Assembly (NCBI RefSeq): GCF_050157905.1
Contig: NZ_JBKIWZ010000003.1
Span: forward strand, 248,001-312,000
Reading direction: 5' to 3'
Length of the DNA: 64,000 nt
From: Pantoea sp050157905
Lineage (GTDB): Bacteria > Pseudomonadota > Gammaproteobacteria > Enterobacterales > Enterobacteriaceae
Under the pieces are notes generated by a model. That model was given only the letters and a program-made list of their open reading frames with translations. It was not told the DNA's origin and searched no databases. The position numbers and the translations under genes are program-made. This document shows positions 43,622 to 53,261 of the stretch, piece after piece; position 1 is the first letter of the stretch; each line of letters starts with the position of its first letter.

Positions 43622-44722
43622 TCAGCGCGACATCGCCATGATGGAGAGATCGCTGATGACCAGCGTTTCGCCCTCGTAGCGATGTCGCAGCGAATGATAA
43701 CTTTCACTCTCTATGATCTGCTCAACTGCGTCAGAAAATGTGTTCATGGCCTGCCGCATCTGACTCAGATAGTCATGTGTGTCATAGACCCGGTCGATTC
43801 CCTCCAGCGCGTGGTTCATGATTTTTCGCGCGACATCATTCGGCGTGTCGAGTGAAGAGAGTTTCGAACGCGCAGTGCGGCGCAGGTCGCGTGGCGTAAA
43901 GGCTTCAAGCCCCAGCCCGCGTGGGTCACGGATCATCCGGCGCAGCGCCTGATTGAGCGCCCCTTTTGAGAGCGGCTGCTGTGGATCGCGTGGCGCAGGC
44001 ACCAGCCAGGGCGAGTCGGGCTCGGCTGCACGCAGCAGCGCCTCTATACAGATCTGCATCAGAGGGGATACCGGCAGCACATGTTCCCGCTGCGACTTGT
44101 TGCGTGTGCCCTGCTTCCATAAACCTGAGCGCAGATCAAACTCCGCTTTCTGCGCCTGCACAATCTCATCCGGTCGCCGGGCGCTGACCAGACACAAGCG
44201 CAGCGCCCAGCGCGCCTGCTCTGATAAAGCCCGATTATCCAGTCCATGCCAGAAAACCCATATTTCGGCATCAGAAAGTTGCCTGCTGCGTGGCGGCGTC
44301 GCGCGACCTGCTACATCCCTTTTCTTCATCGACGCGATGGGCGAATGATCGAGATAACCCTGCATCTCGCACCAGGCGAGAAACTGTTTGGTCAGGGCAA
44401 AAACCCGACGAGCCTCTTCCTTTTTACCGTCGACAATCAGGATGTTATAGAGGCGGTTGAGGCGTAAGCGGTTCAGCGATTTCAATGGCTGCGAGCCAAT
44501 GCCGGGCAGGACATGTTTCAGTAATGAGGAGACGGCGATCTCGGGACGACGCCGGCTGACCAGCAGCGAGAGTTTTACCCAGACCTTCATCACCTGCTCG
44601 ACCGTACCGTCGTCACCAAAATTATCCAGCTCGCCAAGCGAAGCTGCTCTGACCTGCTCCAGCCAGATCATGACATGGCGACCAACATGCGCCGAGCGCG
44701 CCGGAGCCACTACTCTTTCCAT
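43622..44722 (-). CDS. Tyrosine recombinase/integrase
   Basis: A 366-residue site-specific integrase. The N-terminal core-binding part spans about residues 30-140. The catalytic part holds Arg in SARRPDEI, TPRDLRRT (with Arg in place of the usual His of HxxR, as in several P4-like relatives), NHALEG and the nucleophile Tyr in RVYDTHDYL. It ends only 20 bases from the pagP stop, convergent. No tRNA, att duplication, excisionase or phage genes are visible, so it is an orphan or a remnant of an island. The ATG at 44722 has AGGA at good spacing. Confidence 0.88.
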   Translation of the reverse strand: MERVVAPARSAHVGRHVMIWLEQVRAASLGELDNFGDDGTVEQVMKVWVKLSLLVSRRRPEIAVSSLLKHVLPGIGSQPLKSLNRLRLNRLYNILIVDGKKEEARRVFALTKQFLAWCEMQGYLDHSPIASMKKRDVAGRATPPRSRQLSDAEIWVFWHGLDNRALSEQARWALRLCLVSARRPDEIVQAQKAEFDLRSGLWKQGTRNKSQREHVLPVSPLMQICIEALLRAAEPDSPWLVPAPRDPQQPLSKGALNQALRRMIRDPRGLGLEAFTPRDLRRTARSKLSSLDTPNDVARKIMNHALEGIDRVYDTHDYLSQMRQAMNTFSDAVEQIIESESYHSLRHRYEGETLVISDLSIMAMSR

Positions 44723-45383
44723 CGTCACATTCCTGCCTTTTAATCACTGCAATGTGCGTCATTCTAATCACTGTCCGCCTGTGACTCCAGACCTATTAAG
44801 TCTGGAGTCATAAAGACGCATTCTGACGAAATCTGAAGGAATCGCATAAGGGATGACAGGGTCGTTTTTCAGGTGGAAAATCGCGCAATCAGCAGGCAGA
44901 TCAGTGCGGGCAACGTATGCGCGAGCGAAAACAGATACGCGAGCAATGGAAACTGCCCGCGCCCCGCTATGAGACATGAATGTGAGAAGGCAAAAAAGAT
45001 GAAGTTTGTGATGTTTGTAACAGCACATGCCAGGCTAAAACTAAGGTTACATCCTTATACTGCAATTAATACGGATACCAACACCAGTGCACAGCTACAA
45101 ATAATAAAAGTCCCTGCGATACGATTAGCCCGCCCTGCGCGGGTTTTTTTTGTCCAGATAAAAAGCATCAGGAAAGAACATTCTGGCGGAACATTGCAGA
45201 TCTTTCCGCCTGCCGGGCAGACGCCATCAGAGGGATCGGGGGTTGCGCTGATGCGCAGCATTGACATTGTTGCCGGAGAAAAGGATCGGATGAAGCAGGC
45301 GTTCACGGTAATCCGCAGGCGGACAAGGAATCCGGGATTAACCCGTTTAGCAGGCAGCCTGTAATCCAGGCTGCCTTAAGTCA
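44723..45383. other. Intergenic region with an isolated terminator
   Basis: A 661-base stretch without a convincing protein gene. The plus-strand frame at 44873-45364 reads through the terminator at 45129 and shows no domain, so I reject it. An intrinsic terminator stands alone here, which suggests that a short RNA or a lost gene precedes it. Confidence 0.4.
45129..45151 (+). terminator. Isolated intrinsic terminator
   Basis: CCCGC-CCTGC-GCGGG is followed by eight T. No protein gene ends nearby on the plus strand. Confidence 0.8.
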
Positions 45384-46493
45384 CTACTTAAAATCGACCT
45401 GCATCAGTTCAGCGATGGTCGCATTGCGGGTCGTCGATACACAGCGATCCAGATAGTCTGTGAACCGGGAGGGCTTGCTCATACCGAGCTGCATGAGTTT
45501 CGAGTTATCGAAAACGACATTCAGATTAGAGAAATGGCCGTAAAGATTCATGGCGCGCAGCATGATCCTTTCGTTACAGGGACCAAACAGATCTTTGAAC
45601 GTTCTTCTGCTGTCAGAAAGTTGCTTGTAAGAAACTTTCTGATAATCATCGCCCAGCGCGCGCTTGCCGGAGGCTTTAGCCATCGCCTCATCAATCTCAG
45701 CGAAAGTCACGCTGCTCTGGGTCCCCGCAGAAATATGAATTACCTCGTTGATCACTTTTTCGGCATCAAGAAGCAGAACCAGCGCATCCGCGCAGTAATC
45801 GACCGGAACGACGTCGATGCGATCGTTCAGGTCGCAGGTGAATTTCCCTAACGCCAGCGCCATCCGGAAGACCCAGAAAATGCTGGCGGAAGGCAGGCAA
45901 CCCTGATCCGAGTGCCCCACAACAATCGACGGGCGGGCAATCACCAGCGGCAGTTCCGGCAATTTCTCTGTCATCAGTTTTTCAATCGAGGCCTTACTCC
46001 AGGTGTACTCGACAATATGCTGATCCCGGCTGGAGTCCAGCCAGCTCTCCCTGACCAGCGAGCCCGGTTCCGGCGCACAGGACATCGCGGTGCCGACATG
46101 AATGAATTTCTCTAACCCGCTGACACGGCTCATGCGTTCGGCAAACCTATACGTGCCGTCCACATTCACTTTCCAGATTGTCGGGTTTTTACCAAATGAC
46201 GCGACGGCTGCACAGTTTATAACATGCGTTACCTCATCCAGCCGGGTATCCTCAATAAAGTTTTCGGGTGAAGCCAGATCACCCAGAATAATATTCTCAG
46301 ACGTGACGGCATTCATTAATGATGCATCTAAACCAAAGTTAGCAAGATTAGTTTTCAGCCGGTTTAAACCTTCATCAACGTTTTTTCCTCTGACCAGCAG
46401 CAGCAGTCGATCCTTAACACTGTTTTGTAATAAATTTGCGACAACCGCTCCGCCTAAAAAACCTGTAGAGCCGGTAATGAGTATATTTTTCAT
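45384..46493 (-). CDS. SDR-family NAD(P)-dependent reductase, acyl-CoA/thioester reductase-like
   Basis: A 369-residue extended short-chain dehydrogenase. The cofactor site GSTGFLGGAVVANLL is at residues 8-22; the catalytic Tyr-x-x-x-Lys is in EYTWSKASIEKL; HVINCAAVASFGKNPTIWKVNVDGT and VVPVDYCADALVLL are typical of the NAD_binding_4 (male-sterility/fatty acyl reductase and thioester reductase) subgroup. It would reduce or epimerise a fatty-acyl or carrier-bound substrate; which one is not known. It is divergent from mig-14, with 596 bases between. Confidence 0.8.
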   Translation of the reverse strand: MKNILITGSTGFLGGAVVANLLQNSVKDRLLLLVRGKNVDEGLNRLKTNLANFGLDASLMNAVTSENIILGDLASPENFIEDTRLDEVTHVINCAAVASFGKNPTIWKVNVDGTYRFAERMSRVSGLEKFIHVGTAMSCAPEPGSLVRESWLDSSRDQHIVEYTWSKASIEKLMTEKLPELPLVIARPSIVVGHSDQGCLPSASIFWVFRMALALGKFTCDLNDRIDVVPVDYCADALVLLLDAEKVINEVIHISAGTQSSVTFAEIDEAMAKASGKRALGDDYQKVSYKQLSDSRRTFKDLFGPCNERIMLRAMNLYGHFSNLNVVFDNSKLMQLGMSKPSRFTDYLDRCVSTTRNATIAELMQVDFK

Positions 46494-47089
46494 AATGGTA
46501 TCATTTATACTGGTTTATCAATGAAAAGTATTTAACAATGATTTCCCGTTTAAAAAACTTTAAACCGAGAAATAAATTGTCGCTAAAATATCCTACAGAT
46601 GCAGAGACCTGACAGGGTCGGAGCCAGCCCGCGCTGATACAGACTTAACCGATCAGGCGACACGTCCACTCAGTATAAAGCCAGTCGCTATCTGCAAGCT
46701 AAACAAACCACAAAATTCACGAAAATTGTTCATTTAACTTCTGTTTATATTTACGGTTACGCTATCAGGGCTGAATAAGCCTGACTGCCGTTGACCCTGC
46801 GACTGATTTGAACAAAATCCCTCGTTTTCTATCAAGCGTTATTTAATTTTTTTTGCTGAACTTAATAAGGATTTTATAAATGAACTATGCCGGGGGAATG
46901 ATTAATTGAGAAATCGTTGCGCCTGTGTGTAGAACATGTGCAGAAGCTAAACAAAGCGATTTTTGTGCTCCCGGTTACTCTTCTGTTTACCGGACGTTTA
47001 ATAAACATGGATTACACCCTTGCTCGTTTTAAATATTCCACCTCGGGTTCGTCGGGGGAACGCATGAGATTTTACTTAAGAGAGCAGGT
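46494..47089. other. AT-rich divergent region between SDR and mig-14
   Basis: A 596-base stretch with no gene, richer in A and T than the window average. It contains a PhoP-like direct repeat near mig-14 and no other clear signal. The base composition matches the mig-14 gene and suggests horizontal origin of this part. Confidence 0.4.
46984..47000 (+). promoter_or_regulatory. PhoP-like direct repeat upstream of mig-14
   Basis: TGTTTA-CCGGA-CGTTTA matches the PhoP box (T/G)GTTTA-N5-(T/G)GTTTA with one mismatch. It lies 89 bases before mig-14. In Salmonella mig-14 is PhoP-regulated. Confidence 0.55.
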
Positions 47090-47980
47090 ATGCTGACAAC
47101 ACACTTAAAACTTAAAAAAACGGGTTGGGAAGAGTGTGAGGCTTCGGCTTACGCTGAGGTCTACGCGACGTTCGGAGGGAGTATATGCACCCATCCTCGC
47201 GTCCTCGCCTACCTTGCAGAACGGGAAAGCGTCGCCATTCAGTACTATCTGAAAAGGGTATCCGGTCAGCCTGTCGGCGCCATATTTTCACTGAATGGTT
47301 CGCTGGAGTATAAAAAATCAAACCTGCCCTTTGTTTTTGACGACCTTATTCTGCCGATTAAGGCGGGAGCAAAAATCATACTGCCGTTCAGTACAAAACG
47401 GTTATCGCCGCATTCTCAGGGCGTAATAGTGAACAGCATCCGTCATAACCTGTTTAAGAAAAAAATAGCCCATATCAAACCTGACTTTTCGGTAAAAACG
47501 GCAAAAAAGCGCGCCGGAGAAGTGCGACGATTCAGAAAAATGGGCGGCACGGTCGAAGATGTCTCCGCTTTTTCGCCTGGCGAACTGGCCGCGATTTATC
47601 AGCGCCTGTTTAATCTACGCTGGCAGAATCAGCTTATCTGCCCGGCCAGCACGATTCTGACTGAAACCTTCATGCTATTCAGAGAGATGATTTTTGGGAA
47701 AATATTGTTTATCAATGACTCACCCTGCGCATTTGATCTTAATTATAAAGTCGAGTGTCCCGACTGGTACTATTTTGAGGATTTTAATGGCGGGATAGAT
47801 CCGCAGTTTAAATCTCTTGGCATCGGCTCGGTTTTACTCTGGGAAAACATTCTTCATGCCAAAGCATTAGCCGCCTCCTCAGAAAAGAAATTCATCTTTT
47901 CGCTGGGTGCCTATAATCCAGCCTGGCACTATAAACAACAGTGGTGCGATATCATGCCTTCAGGGCGCACATTTTTCTGA
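47090..47980 (+). CDS. mig-14: Mig-14-family antimicrobial peptide resistance protein
   Basis: A 296-residue protein that I match to Salmonella Mig-14, which is needed for survival in macrophages and resistance to polymyxin and cathelicidin. The fold is GNAT-like (FemAB-type double domain): GGSICTHPRVLAYL near the N-terminus, AKKRAGEVRRFRKMGGTVEDV in the middle, DWYYFEDFNGGIDPQFKSLGIGSVLLWENI and FSLGAYNPAWHYKQQWCD near the end. No signal peptide is seen; the Salmonella protein attaches to the inner membrane. GAGCAGG precedes the ATG. Codon use is more AT-rich than that of the neighbours, as expected for transferred DNA. Confidence 0.78.
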   Translation: MLTTHLKLKKTGWEECEASAYAEVYATFGGSICTHPRVLAYLAERESVAIQYYLKRVSGQPVGAIFSLNGSLEYKKSNLPFVFDDLILPIKAGAKIILPFSTKRLSPHSQGVIVNSIRHNLFKKKIAHIKPDFSVKTAKKRAGEVRRFRKMGGTVEDVSAFSPGELAAIYQRLFNLRWQNQLICPASTILTETFMLFREMIFGKILFINDSPCAFDLNYKVECPDWYYFEDFNGGIDPQFKSLGIGSVLLWENILHAKALAASSEKKFIFSLGAYNPAWHYKQQWCDIMPSGRTFF

Positions 47981-48138
47981 AACCGGACAGCTGAGTTTCT
48001 CAATGGCCGGCAGGTACGCTGTCGGCCATGCCTTAGCCAGCATAATTAAAAAAATCATCTCTACACACAATCTCCACACACTCTCGACGGTAAATAAATC
48101 CGACTTCGTTACGATTGCGTATCCCCTAATAAATTGAG

Positions 48139-49305
48139 ATGACCATGTTCGCCCCTGAACGCTTTTTGCTGCCGTTAACCCTGATTGCGCTATGCGCCAT
48201 CCTGACGGGTTGTAATGATGATGCAAACCCCGATACGAAAACTGCCAAACCGCAGGTGGCCGTTACGGTAATCCAGCCTCAGATTTTATCTGTTCATGAA
48301 ACGCTGCCCGGCCGGGTGAATGCACTGCGTACGGCGGAGATCCGAGCCCAGGTGAATGGCGTTATCGAGCGCCGTCTGTTTGAGCAGGGTGCAGAAGTGA
48401 AAAAGGGCGATCCGCTTTTTCAAATCAATGCGGCCCCCTTTGCCGCCGAAGTGGAGAACGCGCAGGCGGGACTACTGCGGGCTCAGGCCGCGAATGACAG
48501 CGTACAGCAGCAGGCCGCCCGACTGCGAAAACTGATCGGCACGGGCGCGGTGAGTCGTCAGAGTTACGACGATGCCGTGGCTGCGGCCCGCCAGGCGGCG
48601 GCCGATGTTGCACAGGCCCGCGCGACCCTGAAGCGCAAAGCCCTCGATCTGCGCTTCGCCACGGTCGAAGCGCCCATTTCAGGCCGTATCGATCAGGCGC
48701 TGGTTTCTGAAGGGGCGTATGTGACGCCGGGCGACAGCAGCCCTCTTGCCCGTCTGTACCAGACAGACCCGATTTATGTGGATGTCTATCAGCCCGCCGG
48801 AGTTTATCAGCAACTGCGCAGTCAGGTGGCCAGCCCGCAGAACGCCACGACAGGCCTGCCGGTTAAGCTCCTGTTACCGGATGGGACGGCTTACAGCCAG
48901 CCTGGCCGGATCCTGTTTTCCGGCATGAGCGTGGATACCAGTACTGGTCAGGTGCTGGTGCGTATTGAGGTGAGTAATCCCGGCCGCGAACTGCTGCCGG
49001 GTATGTTCGTGCGGGTGCAGGTTCCGCGACAGCACTATGAGGATGCACTGATGGTGCCTGAGCAGGCCCTTTCCCGCCAGAATGACACGGCCGTAGTCTG
49101 GGTGATTGACGATCAGCAGCAGGCGCACCCGCTCAGCGTCCGAGTGGGCGAACAGATTAACGGGGGCTATCGCATCGCCGGGGGATTACCGCCCGGCAGT
49201 CGTGTCGTCGTAAAAGGCATGGACAAACTCAGCGATGGCACCCGCGTCGCCGCGGTGCTGTCAGCCGCGCCTCCCGTGAATCTGACCCTGCAGGAGAAAG
49301 AGTAA
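48139..49305 (+). CDS. RND efflux membrane-fusion protein (AdeA/AcrA type)
   Basis: A 388-residue periplasmic adaptor with lipoprotein signal (LCAILTGC, Cys at about residue 26). It links the RND pump to an outer-membrane channel. Lipoyl and hairpin parts are visible: TLPGRVNALRTAEIRAQVNGVIERRLFEQGAEVKKGDPLFQI, a coiled coil with AQAGLLRAQAAND, and APISGRIDQALVSEGAYV. The stop is one base before the pump gene. The start lacks a strong ribosome site; the ATG at 48145 is an alternative. Confidence 0.92.
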   Translation: MTMFAPERFLLPLTLIALCAILTGCNDDANPDTKTAKPQVAVTVIQPQILSVHETLPGRVNALRTAEIRAQVNGVIERRLFEQGAEVKKGDPLFQINAAPFAAEVENAQAGLLRAQAANDSVQQQAARLRKLIGTGAVSRQSYDDAVAAARQAAADVAQARATLKRKALDLRFATVEAPISGRIDQALVSEGAYVTPGDSSPLARLYQTDPIYVDVYQPAGVYQQLRSQVASPQNATTGLPVKLLLPDGTAYSQPGRILFSGMSVDTSTGQVLVRIEVSNPGRELLPGMFVRVQVPRQHYEDALMVPEQALSRQNDTAVVWVIDDQQQAHPLSVRVGEQINGGYRIAGGLPPGSRVVVKGMDKLSDGTRVAAVLSAAPPVNLTLQEKE

Positions 49306-49306
49306 T

Positions 49307-52300
49307 ATGGCTCAGTTCTTTATCAGACGTCCGGTTTTTGCCTGGGTGGTCGCGCTGTTTATTGTCCTGTTCGGCGTTCTGTCTCTGACGCGGCTTCCGG
49401 TGGCCCGTTATCCCTCGGTGGCCCCTGTCAATGTCACCCTCACGGCTACCTGGGCCGGAGCGTCGCCGCAGACGATGAACGATTCGGTCGTCAGTCTGAT
49501 CGAACGCGAACTCTCTGGCGTTAAGAACCTGCTCTACTTTGAATCATCGACAGACACCTCAGGTCAGGCGACGATCACTGTTACCTTTAAACCGGGCACG
49601 AATGCCGAATTGGCTCAGGTCGATGTTCAGAACCGTATCAGGGCGGTGGAGTCCCGCCTGCCGCAGGCCGTGCGACAGAACGGCCTGCAGGTGGAAGCTG
49701 CCGATACCGGTTTTTTGATGATCGTCAGCCTGACATCAAAGACCGGCAAAACAGACAGCGAAGCGCTTAGTGACTACATGGCCAGAAACGTGGTTGAGGA
49801 GCTGCGCAGGCTGCCCGGTGTGGGGCGCGTTCAGCTCTTTGGCGCCGAAAGCGCCCTGCGCGTCTGGGTTGATCCGGTGAAACTGCTCTCGTTTAATCTG
49901 ACGATGAATGACATCGCCGCCGCTATTGCGCAGCAGAATGCGCAAATCGCGCCGGGCCGCGTCGGCGACGAACCGGCGCTGCCGGGTCAGATGGTTACTC
50001 TGCCCCTGACGGTAGCCGGTCAGCTGACGACCCCGGCAGCGTTTGGCCGTATTGTGCTGCGTGCGAACCGGGATGGTGCCAGCGTCACACTCGCGGATGT
50101 CGCCAGAATAGAGTATGGCTCGCAGACCTACAGCATGATGATGCGTGAAAACGGACAGAACTCTACCGGTGCGGCCATTATGCTCGCGCCCGGTGCCAAC
50201 GCCGTGAAAACCGCAGAAGCTCTGTCGGCCCGGATGCAGGCGCTGAGCCTGTCTATGCCTGAGGATATCCGGTATGCCATCCCTTTCAATACGGCACCGT
50301 TCGTAAAGCTCTCCATCGGGAAGGTCATCCACACCCTTCTCGAAGCGATGGTGCTGGTTTTCGTGGTGATGTATCTGTTTTTGCAGAACATCAGATATAC
50401 CTTCATTCCCGCCATTGTCGCGCCGATTGCGTTACTGGGCACGCTATCCGTCATGCTGCTCGCTGGCTTCTCCGTCAATGTGCTGACCATGTTTGGCCTG
50501 GTGCTGGCGATAGGCATCATTGTCGATGACGCCATTGTGGTGGTGGAGAACGTCGAACGGCTGATGCGCGAGGAAAATCTTGGCCCGCGCGAAGCAACTT
50601 CACGCGCGATGCAGGAGATTACCGGCGCCATCATCGGAATTACTCTGGTGCTCACCGCCGTTTTCATTCCGATGGGGTTCGCCAGCGGCTCCGTCGGCAT
50701 CATTTATCGTCAGTTTGCGCTTGCCATCGCCACCGCGATTCTTTTTTCCGCGCTGCTGGCGCTGGCGCTGACCCCGGCACTCTGTGCCACGCTGCTGCGG
50801 ATGCCCACCAACCACGCCCGTGGCGGTTTCTTCGGCGGATTTAACCGGGGTTTAGAGCGTCTGACCCACCGCTATTCGGGCTGGACAGCAACGATCCTCA
50901 AACGATCGGGCCGCATGCTGGTGGTGTATATAGCGCTCTGTGCCGGAACGGCAATCGCATTCAGCCAGCTCGCCTCTGCGTTTCTGCCGGAGGAGGATCA
51001 GGGCTATTTCATGACGGCGTTTCAGCTACCGGCCGAGGCGACGCAGCAGCGGACGCTGGCGGTCGTGAAAAAATATGAAGAGGCTATGGGTAGCCGTCCG
51101 GCTATCGCCACCAATCAATCCATTCTGGGATTTGGCTTTTCGGGTGCCGGCGCAAACACCGCACTGACCTTTACCGTCCTGAAAGAGGGAAAAGAACGCG
51201 GTGACAGCTCAACGCTGAGTGAGATCAGATTCGCCGACGCAGTGATGGGCGATATGCCGGAGGGCACCATCATGACGATGATGCCGCCGGCCATTGAGGA
51301 GCTGGGCACCTCGTCCGGCTTTACGCTGCGGCTGGAGGATCGGGCCGGTCAGGGCTATCCGGCGCTGGAAGCCGCGCAGCAGCAGCTACTTCAGCTTGCC
51401 GCCAGCAGCCGCAAAGTGACTCAGGTGTATGCGGACGGACTGCCGCCAGGCAAGAGTATCCGGTTGAATATCGATCGTGAAAAAGCCAGTGCCATGGGCG
51501 TTTCGTTTGCCAGTATCAGCGACACCCTTTCTGCCGCGCTAGGATCGCTCTACGTCAACGACTATCCCAACAGAGGCCGTATGCAGCAGGTGATTATTCA
51601 GGCCGAGGCAAAGGATCGCATGCAAATGGATGACATTCTAAATCTTTACGTCCGTAACAGCGACGACAGGATGGTGGCCCTGAAGAGCTTTATTACGCCG
51701 ACCGCCACTTCCGCGCCGCTGCAGCAGGTCCGCTACCAGGGCTATCCGGCGATGCGGATCTCAGGCAGTGCTGCGCCAGGCGTCTCAAGCGGCGATGCCA
51801 TGAAAGAGATGGAATCGCTCGCCAGGCAGCTACCGGCAGGGTTCGCGATTGAATGGACCGGGCAGTCGCTGCAGGAGCAGCAGTCCGCCGCGCAGACGCC
51901 GATGCTGATGGCGCTCTCCGTTCTGGTGATCTTCCTGGTGCTGGCCGCGCTGTATGAGAGCTGGGCCATCCCGCTCTCCGTGCTGATGGTCATTCCGCTG
52001 GGGATTGCCGGTGCCGTCACCGCCGTGATGATTCGCGGATTACCCAATGACGTCTTCTTCAGGGTCGGACTGATTACGGTGATCGGCCTGTCGGCCAAAA
52101 ATGCGGTGCTGATCGTCGAGTTTGCCCGGCAGCTCTACCAGGAGGGCCGGAGCCTGCGGGATGCGGCGCTGACGGCGGCCCGGATGCGACTGCGTCCGAT
52201 CATCATGACCTCACTGGCGTTCGGGCTGGGTGTAGTGCCGCTGATTATCGCGTCCGGCCCGGCCAGTGAAACCCAGCATGCTATCGGAACCGGCGTTTTT

Positions 52301-52411
52301 GGCGGGATCATCAGTGCCACGCTGCTGGCCATCCTGTTTGTCCCGCTGTTTTTCGTCGTGATCATGACGCTGGCGGTCAGGCTGAAAGGAAACGGAAACG
52401 CGGCAGAATAA
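49307..52411 (+). CDS. RND multidrug efflux pump (AdeB/AcrB type)
   Basis: A 1034-residue HAE1-family inner-membrane pump with 12 helices and two large periplasmic loops. It trades protons for drugs. The proton-relay residues are present: the Asp pair in GIIVDDAIVVVENVER (about residue 405) and Lys in GLSAKNAVLIVEFA (about 930). The N-terminus MAQFFIRRPVFAWVVAL is typical. With the AdeRS-like pair downstream, the set resembles Acinetobacter adeAB-adeRS. No outer-membrane partner gene is present, so it should use TolC. Confidence 0.94.
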   Translation: MAQFFIRRPVFAWVVALFIVLFGVLSLTRLPVARYPSVAPVNVTLTATWAGASPQTMNDSVVSLIERELSGVKNLLYFESSTDTSGQATITVTFKPGTNAELAQVDVQNRIRAVESRLPQAVRQNGLQVEAADTGFLMIVSLTSKTGKTDSEALSDYMARNVVEELRRLPGVGRVQLFGAESALRVWVDPVKLLSFNLTMNDIAAAIAQQNAQIAPGRVGDEPALPGQMVTLPLTVAGQLTTPAAFGRIVLRANRDGASVTLADVARIEYGSQTYSMMMRENGQNSTGAAIMLAPGANAVKTAEALSARMQALSLSMPEDIRYAIPFNTAPFVKLSIGKVIHTLLEAMVLVFVVMYLFLQNIRYTFIPAIVAPIALLGTLSVMLLAGFSVNVLTMFGLVLAIGIIVDDAIVVVENVERLMREENLGPREATSRAMQEITGAIIGITLVLTAVFIPMGFASGSVGIIYRQFALAIATAILFSALLALALTPALCATLLRMPTNHARGGFFGGFNRGLERLTHRYSGWTATILKRSGRMLVVYIALCAGTAIAFSQLASAFLPEEDQGYFMTAFQLPAEATQQRTLAVVKKYEEAMGSRPAIATNQSILGFGFSGAGANTALTFTVLKEGKERGDSSTLSEIRFADAVMGDMPEGTIMTMMPPAIEELGTSSGFTLRLEDRAGQGYPALEAAQQQLLQLAASSRKVTQVYADGLPPGKSIRLNIDREKASAMGVSFASISDTLSAALGSLYVNDYPNRGRMQQVIIQAEAKDRMQMDDILNLYVRNSDDRMVALKSFITPTATSAPLQQVRYQGYPAMRISGSAAPGVSSGDAMKEMESLARQLPAGFAIEWTGQSLQEQQSAAQTPMLMALSVLVIFLVLAALYESWAIPLSVLMVIPLGIAGAVTAVMIRGLPNDVFFRVGLITVIGLSAKNAVLIVEFARQLYQEGRSLRDAALTAARMRLRPIIMTSLAFGLGVVPLIIASGPASETQHAIGTGVFGGIISATLLAILFVPLFFVVIMTLAVRLKGNGNAAE

Positions 52412-52565
52412 CCGGCGCTATCCGGTCTGTTTCAATCACTCCCGGTGCTGATATGATACAACCGCATCCGGTTACTGCGGTTCACCGGCATAACAATAAC
52501 CTGTGTGACACCCCGGCTGGCTATTCAGCACTGGACGGGGTGATGATAACCAGGAAAGGATACCC

Positions 52566-53261
52566 ATGAACAACAGCGATATTTTAATCGTCGAAGATGA
52601 CCCGGAGATTGCCGCCATTCTGACCGCCTATCTGCAGAATAGCGGCTATACCATCAGCCATGCGGAAAACGGGGCTCTGGCGCTGACGTATTGCGCGACC
52701 GCTTCACCGCAGCTGATCATCCTGGATGTCCGTATGCCAGTGATGGATGGCTGGCAGGTGCTGGCGGAGATCCGTCGGCGCGGCGACACGCCGATCATTA
52801 TGCTGACGGCAAACGACGATGACGTGGATAAACTCTCTGCGCTGCGCATTGGCGCCGATGATTATGTGGTTAAACCGTTCAATCCCGCCGAAGTGGTCGC
52901 GCGGGTGCAGGCGGTTCTGCGGCGCACCCGGGTGGCGACCCGTTCAGACGATGTTCTGTCCAGCCGCTCTCTCTCTGTCAACGTGCAGCAGCACAGCGTC
53001 ATCCTCAAACCGGAAGGTATCGACATCGCTTCCCGTCTGACCACAACGGAGTTCAGGCTGATCGCCCATTTTGTCCGCGAGCCCAGTCGGGTTTTCAGCC
53101 GGGATGAACTGCTGGAAGCCTGCTTCCCTGAGGGCGATACCCTGCCGCGGACGGTAGACAGCCACATCAGTAAATTACGCAGGAAACTCGAAGACGCCGG
53201 GGTATCCGGACTGCTGCAGAACGTGCGCGGTTTTGGCTATCGCCTGGGAGAGGGTAAATGA
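52566..53261 (+). CDS. OmpR-family response regulator (AdeR-like)
   Basis: A 231-residue response regulator. The receiver (1-120) has the acidic pair in IVEDDPEI, phospho-acceptor Asp54 in ILDVRMP and Lys in VVKPFNP. The C-terminal winged helix (about 130-228) includes LTTTEFRLIAHFVREPSRVFSRDELL and TVDSHISKLRRKLED. Position after the RND genes suggests control of that pump. GGAAAGGA lies at good distance before the ATG. It overlaps the kinase start by four bases. Confidence 0.92.
   Translation: MNNSDILIVEDDPEIAAILTAYLQNSGYTISHAENGALALTYCATASPQLIILDVRMPVMDGWQVLAEIRRRGDTPIIMLTANDDDVDKLSALRIGADDYVVKPFNPAEVVARVQAVLRRTRVATRSDDVLSSRSLSVNVQQHSVILKPEGIDIASRLTTTEFRLIAHFVREPSRVFSRDELLEACFPEGDTLPRTVDSHISKLRRKLEDAGVSGLLQNVRGFGYRLGEGK

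Noticed and set aside
44873..45364. 163-codon plus-strand frame
   Set aside because: It reads through a strong intrinsic terminator and shows no domain.
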